The translations under genes were made by a program, and so were the position numbers. Below, in pieces: positions 22,081 to 31,481 of a stretch of 55,983 nt of DNA. Where the stretch lies: positions 13,517-69,499 of the forward strand of contig CAJFCJ010000072.1 of the NCBI GenBank assembly GCA_904063045.1, read 5' to 3'. The DNA comes from Dimorphilus gyrociliatus. Lineage: Eukaryota; Annelida; Polychaeta; Dinophilidae. The notes beneath the pieces were generated by a model. The model did not search any database. It saw only the letters and a list, made by a program, of their open reading frames with translations, and was not told where the DNA came from. Numbering within the stretch: the first letter of the stretch is position 1; every line of letters starts with the position of its first letter.

Positions 22081-24190
22081 TGATTAGTAGACAGACACAT
22101 AAAGTTGTCAGATCTCTAGAGGCAGTTTTAGATCTGAGGTCCAAATCCAATAATTGGCAGACCTTGATGCCAATTCTGACACAAACTGAGGGACAATCCC
22201 TCCCAGACTGCAATACAACTTCCAAATGATCTATATCAACTTATAGATGGGACAATTCTGAATGTGAACATATCACTGACAAAACACTATGCCGGGGTCA
22301 AGAAAAAACGTCCTTGGGAAAAAACGTCCCTGGGAAAAAACGTCTCAGGGTGGGAAAAAATGTCCTAGGTTTGGGAAAAAACGTCCTGGGGTAAATAAAG
22401 TGTTGTAGCCTGAACTATTGATAATTTTCCCTATACTGTTTGTTTCAATTATAAAATATAATAGTCATATTTTTACCAGTTTTCTCTAAATTATGTAATG
22501 TTATTAAAGGAGAAATGAATTATTTCATTGTGTTGCCTAGCAGTGAATGGTAGATTTTACATTTCTTATCATATTTTAAGGCTCATTTGTGTTTTTAAGC
22601 ATTCATTCTCTTTTTATTGAATTGGTTTATGAAGCATTTCAAGATTATACAATTTTCCAAGAGCCTTTCTCTCTTGGTAAGTTATTATTTATAACTTTTG
22701 TATTGGCAGCCATATTTGATTTTTGAAAGTGAATATAGTTTTTACAGAAATTGAATAAGGGCACCTGTTTGTATTAACTATAGTAAAAGATTTTATGGTA
22801 GACAGAGAAAAATGAAATGCAGTAACTGCCAAGATTGTGTTCATGCCAAATGCATAAAAGGTCTGTCTTTCCATAAGTTTTAATGAAATTATTGACTCTT
22901 TTCATTTCTAATTTAGAATCTGAAAGAATATTTTGCAATAATTGTGTAGAAAAGTTGATGAATAAAGAAATAACATGTTCACTTTGCCATCATAAATATA
23001 AAGGTAATATTTACTATATAACAACATACAATTATTTAACTTTGCTTATATTATTATTAGTTCCCAAATTGTGATAATATTTTTGACCTTGAATATCTTT
23101 TCCCACCCTTGGGACATTATTTCCACCCTTGGGACGTTTTTTCCCATACCCCACTATGCCTACTACACAATATCATCAGAGATCCCACAGTACGTAAATC
23201 TAAAAAAAAACACTGAAAATACACCATTAAAGAAACTACTTAAAACCAATGAACAATTGATCATCAAACCTGCTGACAAGGGCAACAGACTTACTGTGGT
23301 TCTGACCTATATAATATTAGCAAATGGATTGATTTATTTTTGGTAAGACTAGCAAAAACCACAAATAGCTATGTCAAGAACTCATCACATTGCATGGACA
23401 AACTCAAAAAAATTAGACTGGACAGGAAGGAATATATACGCAGCTGATATGGAAGCTGTATATCCCAGTATAAACCCACAATGGGGAATAAAAGCAGTTA
23501 AAGATTATATGACACTACATAAGAACCCATATAGACCTCATTCTGGAAATTCTTTGGATTTGCCTTACCCACAATGACTTCTTATTTGGTAAAACAAGAT
23601 TCTTACAGATCAAGGGAACAGCAATGGGAGCACCATTCAGCCCAGCATATGCTAGCATTGTTTAACACAATGGGAAGACCCACTTGTCAGTAGATACTCA
23701 AATGATATTGAATTCTACGGAAGATATATTGATGATATCATCACAAACAGGTCTCTTGTAACACAAAGAACTTGATATATATTCTCCAATGTTCTGTTTG
23801 CCTAATATCCTACATGGGCACTGATTCAATTAAAAGCAAATGGGGAACACACAACCTGGCCCTCAGAAATGGGATTGATAGACCCCTCTACCAACATATG
23901 AGGGAATATGGAATTAAAATATTTGTCTGCCCCATTGAACTACAGGACCCTTGTACTTTTTGTATGAGACATTATATCCCAGATAGTTATAAATTCTCTG
24001 ATATAACCTATAACTAACAAAAATAATTGGAAAAAACAGTCTTTTTACTCAATTACAAAGGAATAACAGAAATGTTACGTCAACGGAATTGAAGATTCCT
24101 CCTATTACTGATGGTGACCAAAATTGCCAAAATCCTCAATGATATCTTGGAGGGTAACTGGAAACAGGTCAAAGATTTACATAGAGAATG
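22080..24190 (+). mobile_element. Penelope-like element (RT + GIY-YIG), degraded, interrupted
   Basis: After the inserted MULE derivative, the plus strand reads LLKTNEQLIIKPADKGN, the conserved KPADKG block of Penelope-like reverse transcriptases. Next come AADMEAVYPSINP (equivalent of DVxxLYTNIP), IKGTAMGAPFSPAYA in another frame, and FYGRYIDDI, the YxDD active site. A GIY-YIG nuclease remnant follows: IYILQCSVCLISYMGTDS with GTHNLALR. Stops and frameshifts show a dead copy. Coding similarity seems to resume left of the insertion (about 22080-22293). Confidence 0.7.
22294..23151 (+). mobile_element. Internally deleted MULE inserted in the Penelope-like element
   Basis: Perfect 9-bp duplication CACTATGCC at 22285-22293 and 23152-23160. 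The left tip GGGGTCAAGAAAAAACGTCC continues as several copies of GGGAAAAAACGTCC. The right tip is its inverse (GGGACGTTTTTTCCC). Inside, plus-strand exon 1 (about 22765-22858) gives the Cys finger YGRQRKMKCSNC...HAKC. Exon 2 (22917-23003) gives IFCNNC and ITCSLCHHKYK. The FLYWCH and MULE regions are deleted, so it depends on a helper. Confidence 0.8.
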
Positions 24191-24199
24191 TTAATGAAT

Positions 24200-24940
24200 T
24201 TCATTGCTGTAATCGAGTGGAATATAACACAACTCAAAATGTACATACAGTTGCATTAAGCAATGGTACAAGCTAATTTTCTGCAACAGATTCATCATAG
24301 GGCACATTTAAGTTTGGAGTGGAATATTCCTTAAGAAAATGCTCTGAGGTTACTTGAATATTTGTATTCTTCCTACTCAATTTGTTATAAATTCCTAGTT
24401 GTAAAAGGAGAGTAGGCCGGAGGGACTGAAGGAGGTAGGGAGTGATAGGGAAATATAAAATTTCTTCCCCAAATATCAAAATCTAAGGCAGGGGCTTAAC
24501 AAGTACTCTTTGAGGGTTAAGAAGTATTCAACTTTTCATCATTTTTATAATGCTCTCTTGAAGTGACAAGCTTAATCAAATGGAGACATTGCAAATAGCT
24601 GTGCCTTTGAAGTGATTGGGCAAACATCTATGGTTGGAAAAGCTCTTGGAAATTGAAAGATATTTTTCAAAATGATTCAATTTAAACTTTATCTTCCCAC
24701 ACAATAAACTAAAAATTGAAGAAAAGCATATGTATGCATACACACTAAAATATTGTTGTTCCACTATCTCTTTTGTAGCATATTAATTCCAAAAGAGTCA
24801 TTTCTCTCCTAACTGTACTGCAAATACAAGAGAATAATCTTTGTTTTTTTTTCAACACTTGTTAAAAGAAGTTGTTATTATTTACAGCATTTCTTAAAAC
24901 TCTAAGCAAAATGCACTGCTTTTGTAAAGTGCTTTTCTTC
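24200..24940. other. No supported gene
   Basis: AT-rich; minus-strand ORFs at 24479-24273 and 24764-24576 show no domain. An acceptor-like TTTGCAG on the minus strand near 24819 may belong to the gene to the right, but no exon with a compatible frame was found after it. Confidence 0.25.
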
Positions 24941-24944
24941 ATAA

Positions 24945-25096
24945 ACACTTACCTTGCTAGACACAGAAGAATAATTCAACCTCAGACACAAGTCAGAACC
25001 ATTCCACTGAAAATGAACATGATAGCTTAGGGGCAGTATTTCTTTGCCATGCTCTATTTTTGGAACACCTTTCAAGTGCATTTTGGATTCTTTCAC
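24945..25096 (-). CDS. Possible exon downstream of the discoidin gene
   Basis: The minus strand reads a frame ending at a consensus donor (CTAGCAAG|GTAAGTG, near 24952). It includes GKEILPLSYHVHFQWNGSD and LCLRLNYSS, a layout faintly like the start of metalloprotease propeptides (PxSYxVxFxxxGxxLxLxL). Its link to the discoidin exons upstream is by position only. Confidence 0.25.
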
Positions 25097-25289
25097 AATT
25101 TCATGAAATATAGTTAAATATTGATTGAATTTAAAGACACAAAAAATTAAACTATGGCTGATAGATTGTTAGGTGTAATTGGTTTGTGTAATTTTGAATT
25201 TTTCAAGTTTATTATTGTTTACATTTTTTAATGGAATGTTGAATGATTATTTATTTTTATATAAAAAAATATTTTGAAAAAATGTTCAG

Positions 25290-25972
25290 AAAAACTTACC
25301 ACATCCATAAAACTCTAAAGCAATTGCGTGATATCGACCACTGTATGGTTTTACTCTTAGTCTTCTAGCTTAAATTTTCATATTCAAATTTATATGAATA
25401 GTATCATTCCATGAGTTTTCATCATTTCCATAAAACATCTAATAAGAGAATTAGTTGATAAAAGATTGAATATATGCTGTTGGAATAAATCAACCTCATT
25501 ATTTCCTTCTTTATCTTTACAAAAACTTAGTCCACCATCTTCCAAACCATAGAGTAATTTAAATGTTTTTGTATAGTAGTAAGATTGACTAGATCCAGCA
25601 CACCAACATCTTCCTCTAATGTCTAATCCATGTATCTCATATACTTCACCTTAATAAAAAAATGATTATTTTAACCATCAGATATTGCAACTACAATAGG
25701 CAGCAATACTAACCCAAATCAACTTGAATCCATCCTTCACCAGCTTCAATAGTATTCCAAGAGTATTCCTGATTTGGATATGTTATTCTAACATATTCTG
25801 GTCTATTGTCATTATATCGAAGGAAATCTGTAAATCTTGAGTTAGGAAATTTATTACTATCAAAGATTCCGACTTTTTTATGTTGGCAAGTTTCCAAATT
25901 GAAACAAAAAGGGCTAAAAATGATGAAAATAGCAGATATATCCTTTAATAGGGTAAATTTTCTCCAGTACAT
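25290..25972 (-). pseudogene. Discoidin (F5/8 type C) domain gene, in-frame stop
   Basis: Exon 1 (25972-25709) has a signal peptide (ISAIFIIFSPFCFNLETC) and the start of a discoidin domain: FPNSRFTDF and GWIQVDLG. A 61-bp phase-1 intron leads to exon 2 with VYEIHGLDIRGR, KTFKLLYGLEDGGLSF and GNNE. A second short intron leads to exon 3 with MFYGNDENSW, RRLRVKPYSGRYH and ALEFYGCG, the canonical end (IRPxxW...RxExxGC) of the fold. Discoidin domains are extracellular ligand or lipid binders. A TAA at 25370-25372 interrupts exon 3 between NLNMKI and ARRLRVK. Unless a sequencing error, it would truncate the protein just before the domain's end. Confidence 0.65.
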
Positions 25973-26870
25973 TTTCAGTTAATAAGGAACAATCACAAAG
26001 TATATTTGCAAGTAAACTTAAATGCAAATGATAAAAGTCAATATTTATTGAGTAAAATCCTTTTAGTTTTCTCTTTAATTTCCTCTATTAAAAAAATATA
26101 TTTTTACTGTTAATTCTCTATGTAAACTATTCCCTTCAAATTCAACAATTTTAAGAAAATACCTCTCTCTCTCTCTCTATAGAAAACTAGTTGTTTTTAG
26201 GAAGAACAGTGTTGGAACTATTTTGAGGTCATATTTGGTGATTCTGAAAGAGTAATTTGTTTATTTACTATTTTGTATTTTAGTAGATAAACCCTATTGA
26301 ACTAAGGATATCATACTCTTTCAGTATATAACTAAATGATTATCACTGTAGCTACAAAAATACACTGTTGTTCTTCAGGATTACGGGCGGAGGACGTTTC
26401 AAACAATAAACTACTATAGATGATTTGATTTTGTCTTAATTTAAAATTCAATAGGAAGAAACTCTAGAAAAATGAGTCGGAAATATGATAAACTATTCCT
26501 TTTTGACTCAAGGTCAAAGTTAGCAATCAGTCTTCTCTCCTTCCTCTCTAATTTCATATAGATCAGTAAACGCAAGATTATTCAATACATCACTTGTATT
26601 AAAGTGTTGGCTTCCAGTTTACTAATTGATTTATGAACAGTTGTAATTTTTTTTAACCATATTCACCCTAATAAACAGTGTGTTAAAATTATACAATCTA
26701 AAAAATACAAGTAATATACTATACAGATGGCGTTAATAGTAGGCTAGTTGCCACCCTTAAAGATATAATACTCATTATCCATTGATTGACTCTTTTAATT
26801 ATTTTATTCATCATCTTCCATTGTTATATCTCTATCAGTCATTTGTTTATTATAAGTTTATATATTGATT
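25973..26870. other. Intergenic with a short CT microsatellite
   Basis: Contains a (CT)8 tract near 26163-26178. No coding signal recognised. Confidence 0.35.
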
Positions 26871-26873
26871 AAG

Positions 26874-27530
26874 GTACAGTTTCATACTTTCAGTATGGTT
26901 TCATTCACTCCCATTGTTAGTAAGAATAAGATAATGGCTGCTGCTGATTTGTTGACACTTTCTGTTGTCTAAGAAGTGTGCAATCCTAATTTGAAAATTT
27001 GACATTGTTACTGGAGGTCCAATAAGAATACTGTGAGTATATTATTAAGATTATAGATTATTAAAAATATGTTGGTTAGTGATATATATGTGTTTCTCAT
27101 TGCATTTTTTTAGTGATACACCAGATTCAAACATGGCTCTTCTTTGTTAAATTTGTAAAAATGAATTTTATGGCAGACAAAAAAGAATAAAATGTATCAT
27201 ATGCAATGAAATTCTTCATCAAAAGTGTCTCAAAAGTAAGTGTTACACTCTGCATCAAAACTAATTATTATTACTTTCTTTTTCTCAGGGACCAAAATCA
27301 GTTGATCTGCAGCCTTTGTGAAACATTATTAAAAAACAAATCAGAACACCTTGTCAACCAGAAAAGCATGGATAAAACTGACGATATTATAGGTATGAGT
27401 GAGAATGGTCCATCTGAATATCATACTGATACTTTCATCAAACCTGATGAGTGCATCAAAGATTGATTAGAGAACAGTGAAGGAAATGAAAATTATATAA
27501 CATATAACCAAACCTGAAAATGTTGGTTAC
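26874..27530 (+). mobile_element. MULE fragment with N-terminal Cys finger
   Basis: From the ATG at 27133 the frame reads MALLC*ICKNEFYGRQKR...CIICNEILHQKC. This is the shared finger with an in-frame stop near its start, ending at a donor (AAAGTAAGTG near 27236). After a short intron ending CTTTTTCTCAG, exon 2 begins QLICSLCETLLKN and runs into a short acidic linker, then stops at 27463. FLYWCH and MULE parts are absent. The left flank (26874-26925) has GGTACAGTTTCA and GGTTTCATTC motifs of the GGTTTCA tip type; a similar block is at 27880-27925 in the same orientation. Confidence 0.5.
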
Positions 27531-27966
27531 ATTTTAGGCAAATCAGACAAACTTGACATGAGCATATAACTTTAATAGCCTTGTTTTTGTTTTACAAATA
27601 AAAAAAGAAGTATAATTGAAATCTAGATTCGATTCTATATAAATGAACCTCTCTCCAATAGTCCAAGATAAACTTTGTCAAGAAATATTTTGGAAATATA
27701 TCTTGACTTTAAAAGCAACTTGTTTCCAAAGTGAAAGTTATCTTCTTCAATTTTTTAATGGCTGTTATTTAAATTTTCAACAATCTTTATATTGTAATAA
27801 TATAATATATTTACAATATTCAATATGTATTCTCTTAATTTTGAATTAACTTTTTATGAGTATGGCTTTATTAGCCATGCAAGGGTTCAATTTCATCCAG
27901 GTACAGTTTCACCCACTCTCCTTTTTAATTACTTTAGACATAAACTACCAATCAAATTACTGTATC
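27531..27966. other. Spacer holding a GTTTCA-type tip
   Basis: The segment 27880-27925 (GGTTCAATTTCATCCAGGTA then CAGTTTCACCCACTC) matches tip motifs at 26876-26920, 31107-31211 and 42192-42232. Nothing else recognised. Confidence 0.35.
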
Positions 27967-28036
27967 TAACAATTTTTCAATCTGAAATGTTGCTTTCAAA
28001 ATCTCATTTGGGGACATTTTCTGTTTGCCCCAGAAT
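27967..28036. repeat. Half copy of the 28219-28426 MITE
   Basis: The block CTAACAATTTTTCAATCTGA through GGGGACATTTTCTGTTTGCCCC closely matches 28357-28426, the right end of the neighbouring short element. The left half is missing. Confidence 0.55.
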
Positions 28037-28218
28037 ATCTAGTTTGTCAAATGAAACAAGCCTCTAACATTCCAAAGCAGATAGCTTGTTCCAGTGGCAC
28101 TTGTTTAAAAAATATAATACCAGTATAGATACCTTTTGTTTCATTGTTTCTTTTGCCATTTTTTTTGTTAGGATTTTTAAAAATAGTTAAAGATATTTAT
28201 AATAATGCTTTTCAAACC

Positions 28219-28426
28219 GGATACGACAGAAAACGTCCCCAAATTCATGATTTAACCCTAACCCTAACCTAGCCCTTGTCTCTCCTTAACCTTGTTGATT
28301 GCTCCTAACCCTTAGATGGAACCCCCCCTAACTATAAATCAAAAGCTACTTTACTCCTCCTAACAATTTTTCAATCCGAAATGTTTCTTTCAAAAATCTC
28401 ATTTGGGGACGTTTTCTGTTGGCCCC
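28219..28426. mobile_element. 208-bp MULE-type MITE with 9-bp TSD
   Basis: Perfect 9-bp duplication TTTCAAACC at 28210-28218 and 28427-28435. The inverted tips share ACAGAAAACGTCCCCAAAT. The interior contains a few tandem CCCTAA units (near 28255-28275) and no coding sequence. The GAAAACGTCCCC motif resembles that of the 22294-23151 element, so the two may be related. Confidence 0.8.
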
Positions 28427-28696
28427 TTTCAAACCATATCACTTGTCACTTTAAATATAATTTTTTGAAAATTTTTAATTTTCACAGATATAATTTTCCT
28501 TGTTCAAAAATCTTTAAAACTCTCAACATGTGCAATAAAATACATAAAGCTGTTGTTTAAATATTCAATTTCATTACAGATCAATACTGCGTTAGTCCTA
28601 ACTGTAATTTAAGACTTTGTGCAATATTCTTGCCAGAATTCTCCAACAGGTGTTATACCATACTGAGACAAAAGTGCAGATCAATAATAGTTCAAT

Positions 28697-29144
28697 GGGG
28701 TTGGGTGCGAACGTACCCTGGGCGGGTGCAAACGTACACAAAGAATGAACAGTAAGCTACCTGCTAAAAAGTCTCTTTACATGCTGGTTGATGAGCTAAA
28801 AAAAGAGTCTGAGTTGATTGCAGTTTATGAGAAATTACTGTCAGAAAAAAGGATTTACAAACATCAAAAGAAAAAGTATATTGACATCCAAAAGAAAATT
28901 TTTGATTTATGGGATGATTTCAAGTTGAACAAATTGACATCAATTGATTTATTAATGCAGACATCCCATATCTACTCTCCAGCATAAATATCATTTGTCA
29001 AGCTTTATTCTTTTTTAGTATAATATTTAGTCTTTTAAATACATACTTTTAGATTTATAGCTAAATCTTTTATTCAAAAATTCAAAAAAAAACAAGTATA
29101 AAAATAGGGTGTGAACGTACCTGGGTACATTCGCACCCCAACTC
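28697..29144 (+). mobile_element. 448-bp internally deleted MULE with 9-bp TSD
   Basis: Perfect 9-bp duplication TAGTTCAAT at 28688-28696 and 29145-29153. The tips GGGGTTGGGTGCGAA and GAGTTGGGGTGCGAA (inverted) are the same family as the 2923-5403 element. Inside, the plus strand keeps only the C-terminus of the transposase (28745-28987: MNSKLPAKKSLYMLVDELKK to the stop). The left tip is joined directly to that coding segment, so nearly the whole element was lost in one deletion. Confidence 0.85.
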
Positions 29145-29569
29145 TAGTTCAATACTACTTACCTATACCAGAACTAGCCTTGTGAATATATTTGGTTAAA
29201 CAGGTAATATTTATTTCACAAATTTCTTAATTTTCTTAACTGAACAATTTTAACATGTATAAAATTTTGACTACTTTTTAAGAATAAAAATTTCATGAAA
29301 TATTTTGATGTAGAATTATACTGTAGAATTCAGTTTTCTGACAATAATATACAAAAAAAAGAATAAATATAAAAGTTACTTGAAGATCATTCAGCAGATT
29401 ATAAAATTAGTTTTAAAAACAGTTTATCAAAAAAGACAAAACAGATATCCTGAAACATCAATTAACACATTAAATTGTATTTATCCAACATATAAAAAAT
29501 ATATTAAAAAGGTATCACTGGAATGAAAATATTAATATTCCAAAAAGATACTGATGACTTAAACCAAAA

Positions 29570-30132
29570 ACAAATGTGGATATTTTTAAAATTATTTGTA
29601 ATGCGCTCAAAAAATCTTCCAACTCTTTAAAAATAATTCATCTTTACAACTGTTTATTAAATGCTAAACAAGCAGAAAGTCTGAGAAAGACATTTAAAGA
29701 GTGAAAATAATTAGTCTTTATAACTGTGAATTAAATGATGATCAAGCTGAATGTCTGGGAAAAGCATTGAAAGATTGTTCAACACTTGAAAATATTAATT
29801 TATCTTTCAATACAGATATGGGATATGGATTTAAAGTAATATGTGATGGATTCCAACCTTCTTCTAACACTTTGAAAATAATTAATTTTTCATCCTGTGC
29901 ATTAAACAATGATCAAGCTGAATTTCTGGGAAAAGCATTGAAAGAGTGTTCAACACTTGAAAATATTGATTTATCTTTCAATAATGATATGGGAAGAGGA
30001 TTTAAAGTAATATGTGATGGACTTGTATCTTCTTCAAAAACTTTGAAAGTAATTAATTGTTATTCCTGTGCATTAAGTGATGAACAAGCTAAATGCCTGA
30101 GAAAAACTTTCAAAGATTGTTCATTACTTTAA
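29570..30132 (+). pseudogene. Leucine-rich-repeat gene copy, broken
   Basis: Tandem units of about 57 residues, each two LRRs of ribonuclease-inhibitor type: LKIINFSSCALNNDQAEFLG plus ALKECSTLENIDLSFN and GRGFKVICDGL. An upstream unit (29570-29700) ends in a stop at 29701-29703, and the next begins mid-unit (KIISLYNC), so part of a unit is deleted. There is no ATG for the downstream frame. The family is the same as the intact ORF at 45380-46075. Upstream blocks near 29300-29400 are also shared. Confidence 0.6.
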
Positions 30133-30174
30133 AATTGTACACATACATTTGTCAGCTCTTTTCTATAGTAGATA

Positions 30175-30960
30175 AATAGGGGTAAAGGACAGTTGACCCG
30201 CTTTGGGACAGTTGACCCCCAGATAGTTGACCCCCATGTGAACAGTTGACCCCTAAGATGGTTAATCCTTAGACTGTTGATCATTCTAACTTGTAAAACT
30301 GTCAATCTCATGAAGTTATTGTGTACTTCAATGAAAATCATCTTTTTTGAAAGAATTGAAAGTTGATAAGCTCTTACTTTTCTTTAATTAATGTTTGAAA
30401 TATATTGTTAACAATTGTTAGCTTTTTGGATCAAAATGGATTAGAAACCAAACTCTCAAATCGTAAATCATTGATCTTAGAATAAAATTTGAAGAATAGA
30501 CTAATAATAATAAAATAAACTAAAATAATTAATTTCATATTCATGAAAATTTGTTTTTCAAAAATTATGGAAAATACAAGTTGGAAATTTCTATGAATAC
30601 ATCAGCTGTTTTATCAGCATTTGCAAATTCTTCCCAAACTAAACATTTTACCTTACAATTCCTTGTATTTCATTTTCTGTATGCTACATATCTTTTTCTC
30701 TGACAACAACTTTTCATAAAGGGCAACAATCTTTGATTCATGATTTAACTTCAAAATTAAATTGTAAAAATTAATGCTCTGTCCACAGTGACTGTTTTGT
30801 CTATGATGCCAGGATTCTACATCATTGTTGGTTCTGATGGTCACTTGGTAGATTGACCAATTATTTATTTTCCAAATATTATTTCTAATAAAGATTCTTT
30901 CAAAATAATCCAAAAAATCCAGAAATAAATTTTCTTGACAAGTTCTCTTTTAATAGCAAA
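30175..30960 (-). mobile_element. MULE 3' fragment with CAGTTGACCC tip repeats
   Basis: The minus-strand frame 30913-30653 is the C-terminal MULE segment: NNIWKINNWSIY, then TIRTNNDVESWHHRQN with the catalytic Glu in place, then LYEKLLSEKK. About 380 bp beyond the stop, 30175-30270 has at least four copies of GACAGTTGACCC-like units, the likely element end. The 5' part is missing to the right. No partner tip or target duplication found. Confidence 0.55.
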
Positions 30961-31099
30961 AAGTTTTGTAAGAAATAAGCTAAATCTCAGAAAGGGAGGT
31001 GAGCAGATTCAGACAAAACACCAATACATTCTCATATAAGAATAGATTTTATTGATAATTATTTAAAGTCTCTAAATTAAATGGAATTTATGCCTTTAT

Positions 31100-31215
31100 G
31101 TACTCAGGTATGGTTTCACTCCTAGTCTTTATTGAATAGGGGTGAAACCATACCTGGGTGAAACCATATCTGAGTGAAATCATACCCATGGCAGGTGAAA
31201 CCATACCCATAAGAA
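31100..31215. repeat. GGTGAAACCATACC tip repeats, inverted arrangement
   Basis: A block AGGTATGGTTTCACTCC (31107 on) is followed by four copies of GGTGAAACCATACC-like units in the opposite orientation (31140-31211). This looks like the 5' tip of the plus-strand MULE that starts at 31482, possibly fused with another tip of the same family. Confidence 0.5.
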
Positions 31216-31481
31216 ACTTAGTTGTCTTATATTATTAAATAATAATAGTTAAACCAAAAACAATAAAAAGATTGTTAGAAAATAAAAATACAGACATTTT
31301 AAAATTGAAGAAGAAAATTAAGAAAATTATGTATTAAGATTTTCATTATGCATGTTATCTTCCATTGGAAAATATTGAATTTATTTGATAAAGAATGTTC
31401 AGCCATTTTGAATAAATGCTAATTATAATTGTTTGTTAGATAGCATTATTTATAGTGAATATTTTCAGTCATTATTGAAAT

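Noticed and set aside
28252-28275. CCCTAA repeats as a chromosome end
   Set aside because: Only a few units, inside a 208-bp element with a target duplication, with normal sequence on both sides.
30175-30270. Tandem GTTGACCCC units as a short CRISPR-like or minisatellite array
   Set aside because: Units are imperfect, overlap the expected end of a MULE fragment, and resemble the tip arrays of the other MULEs.
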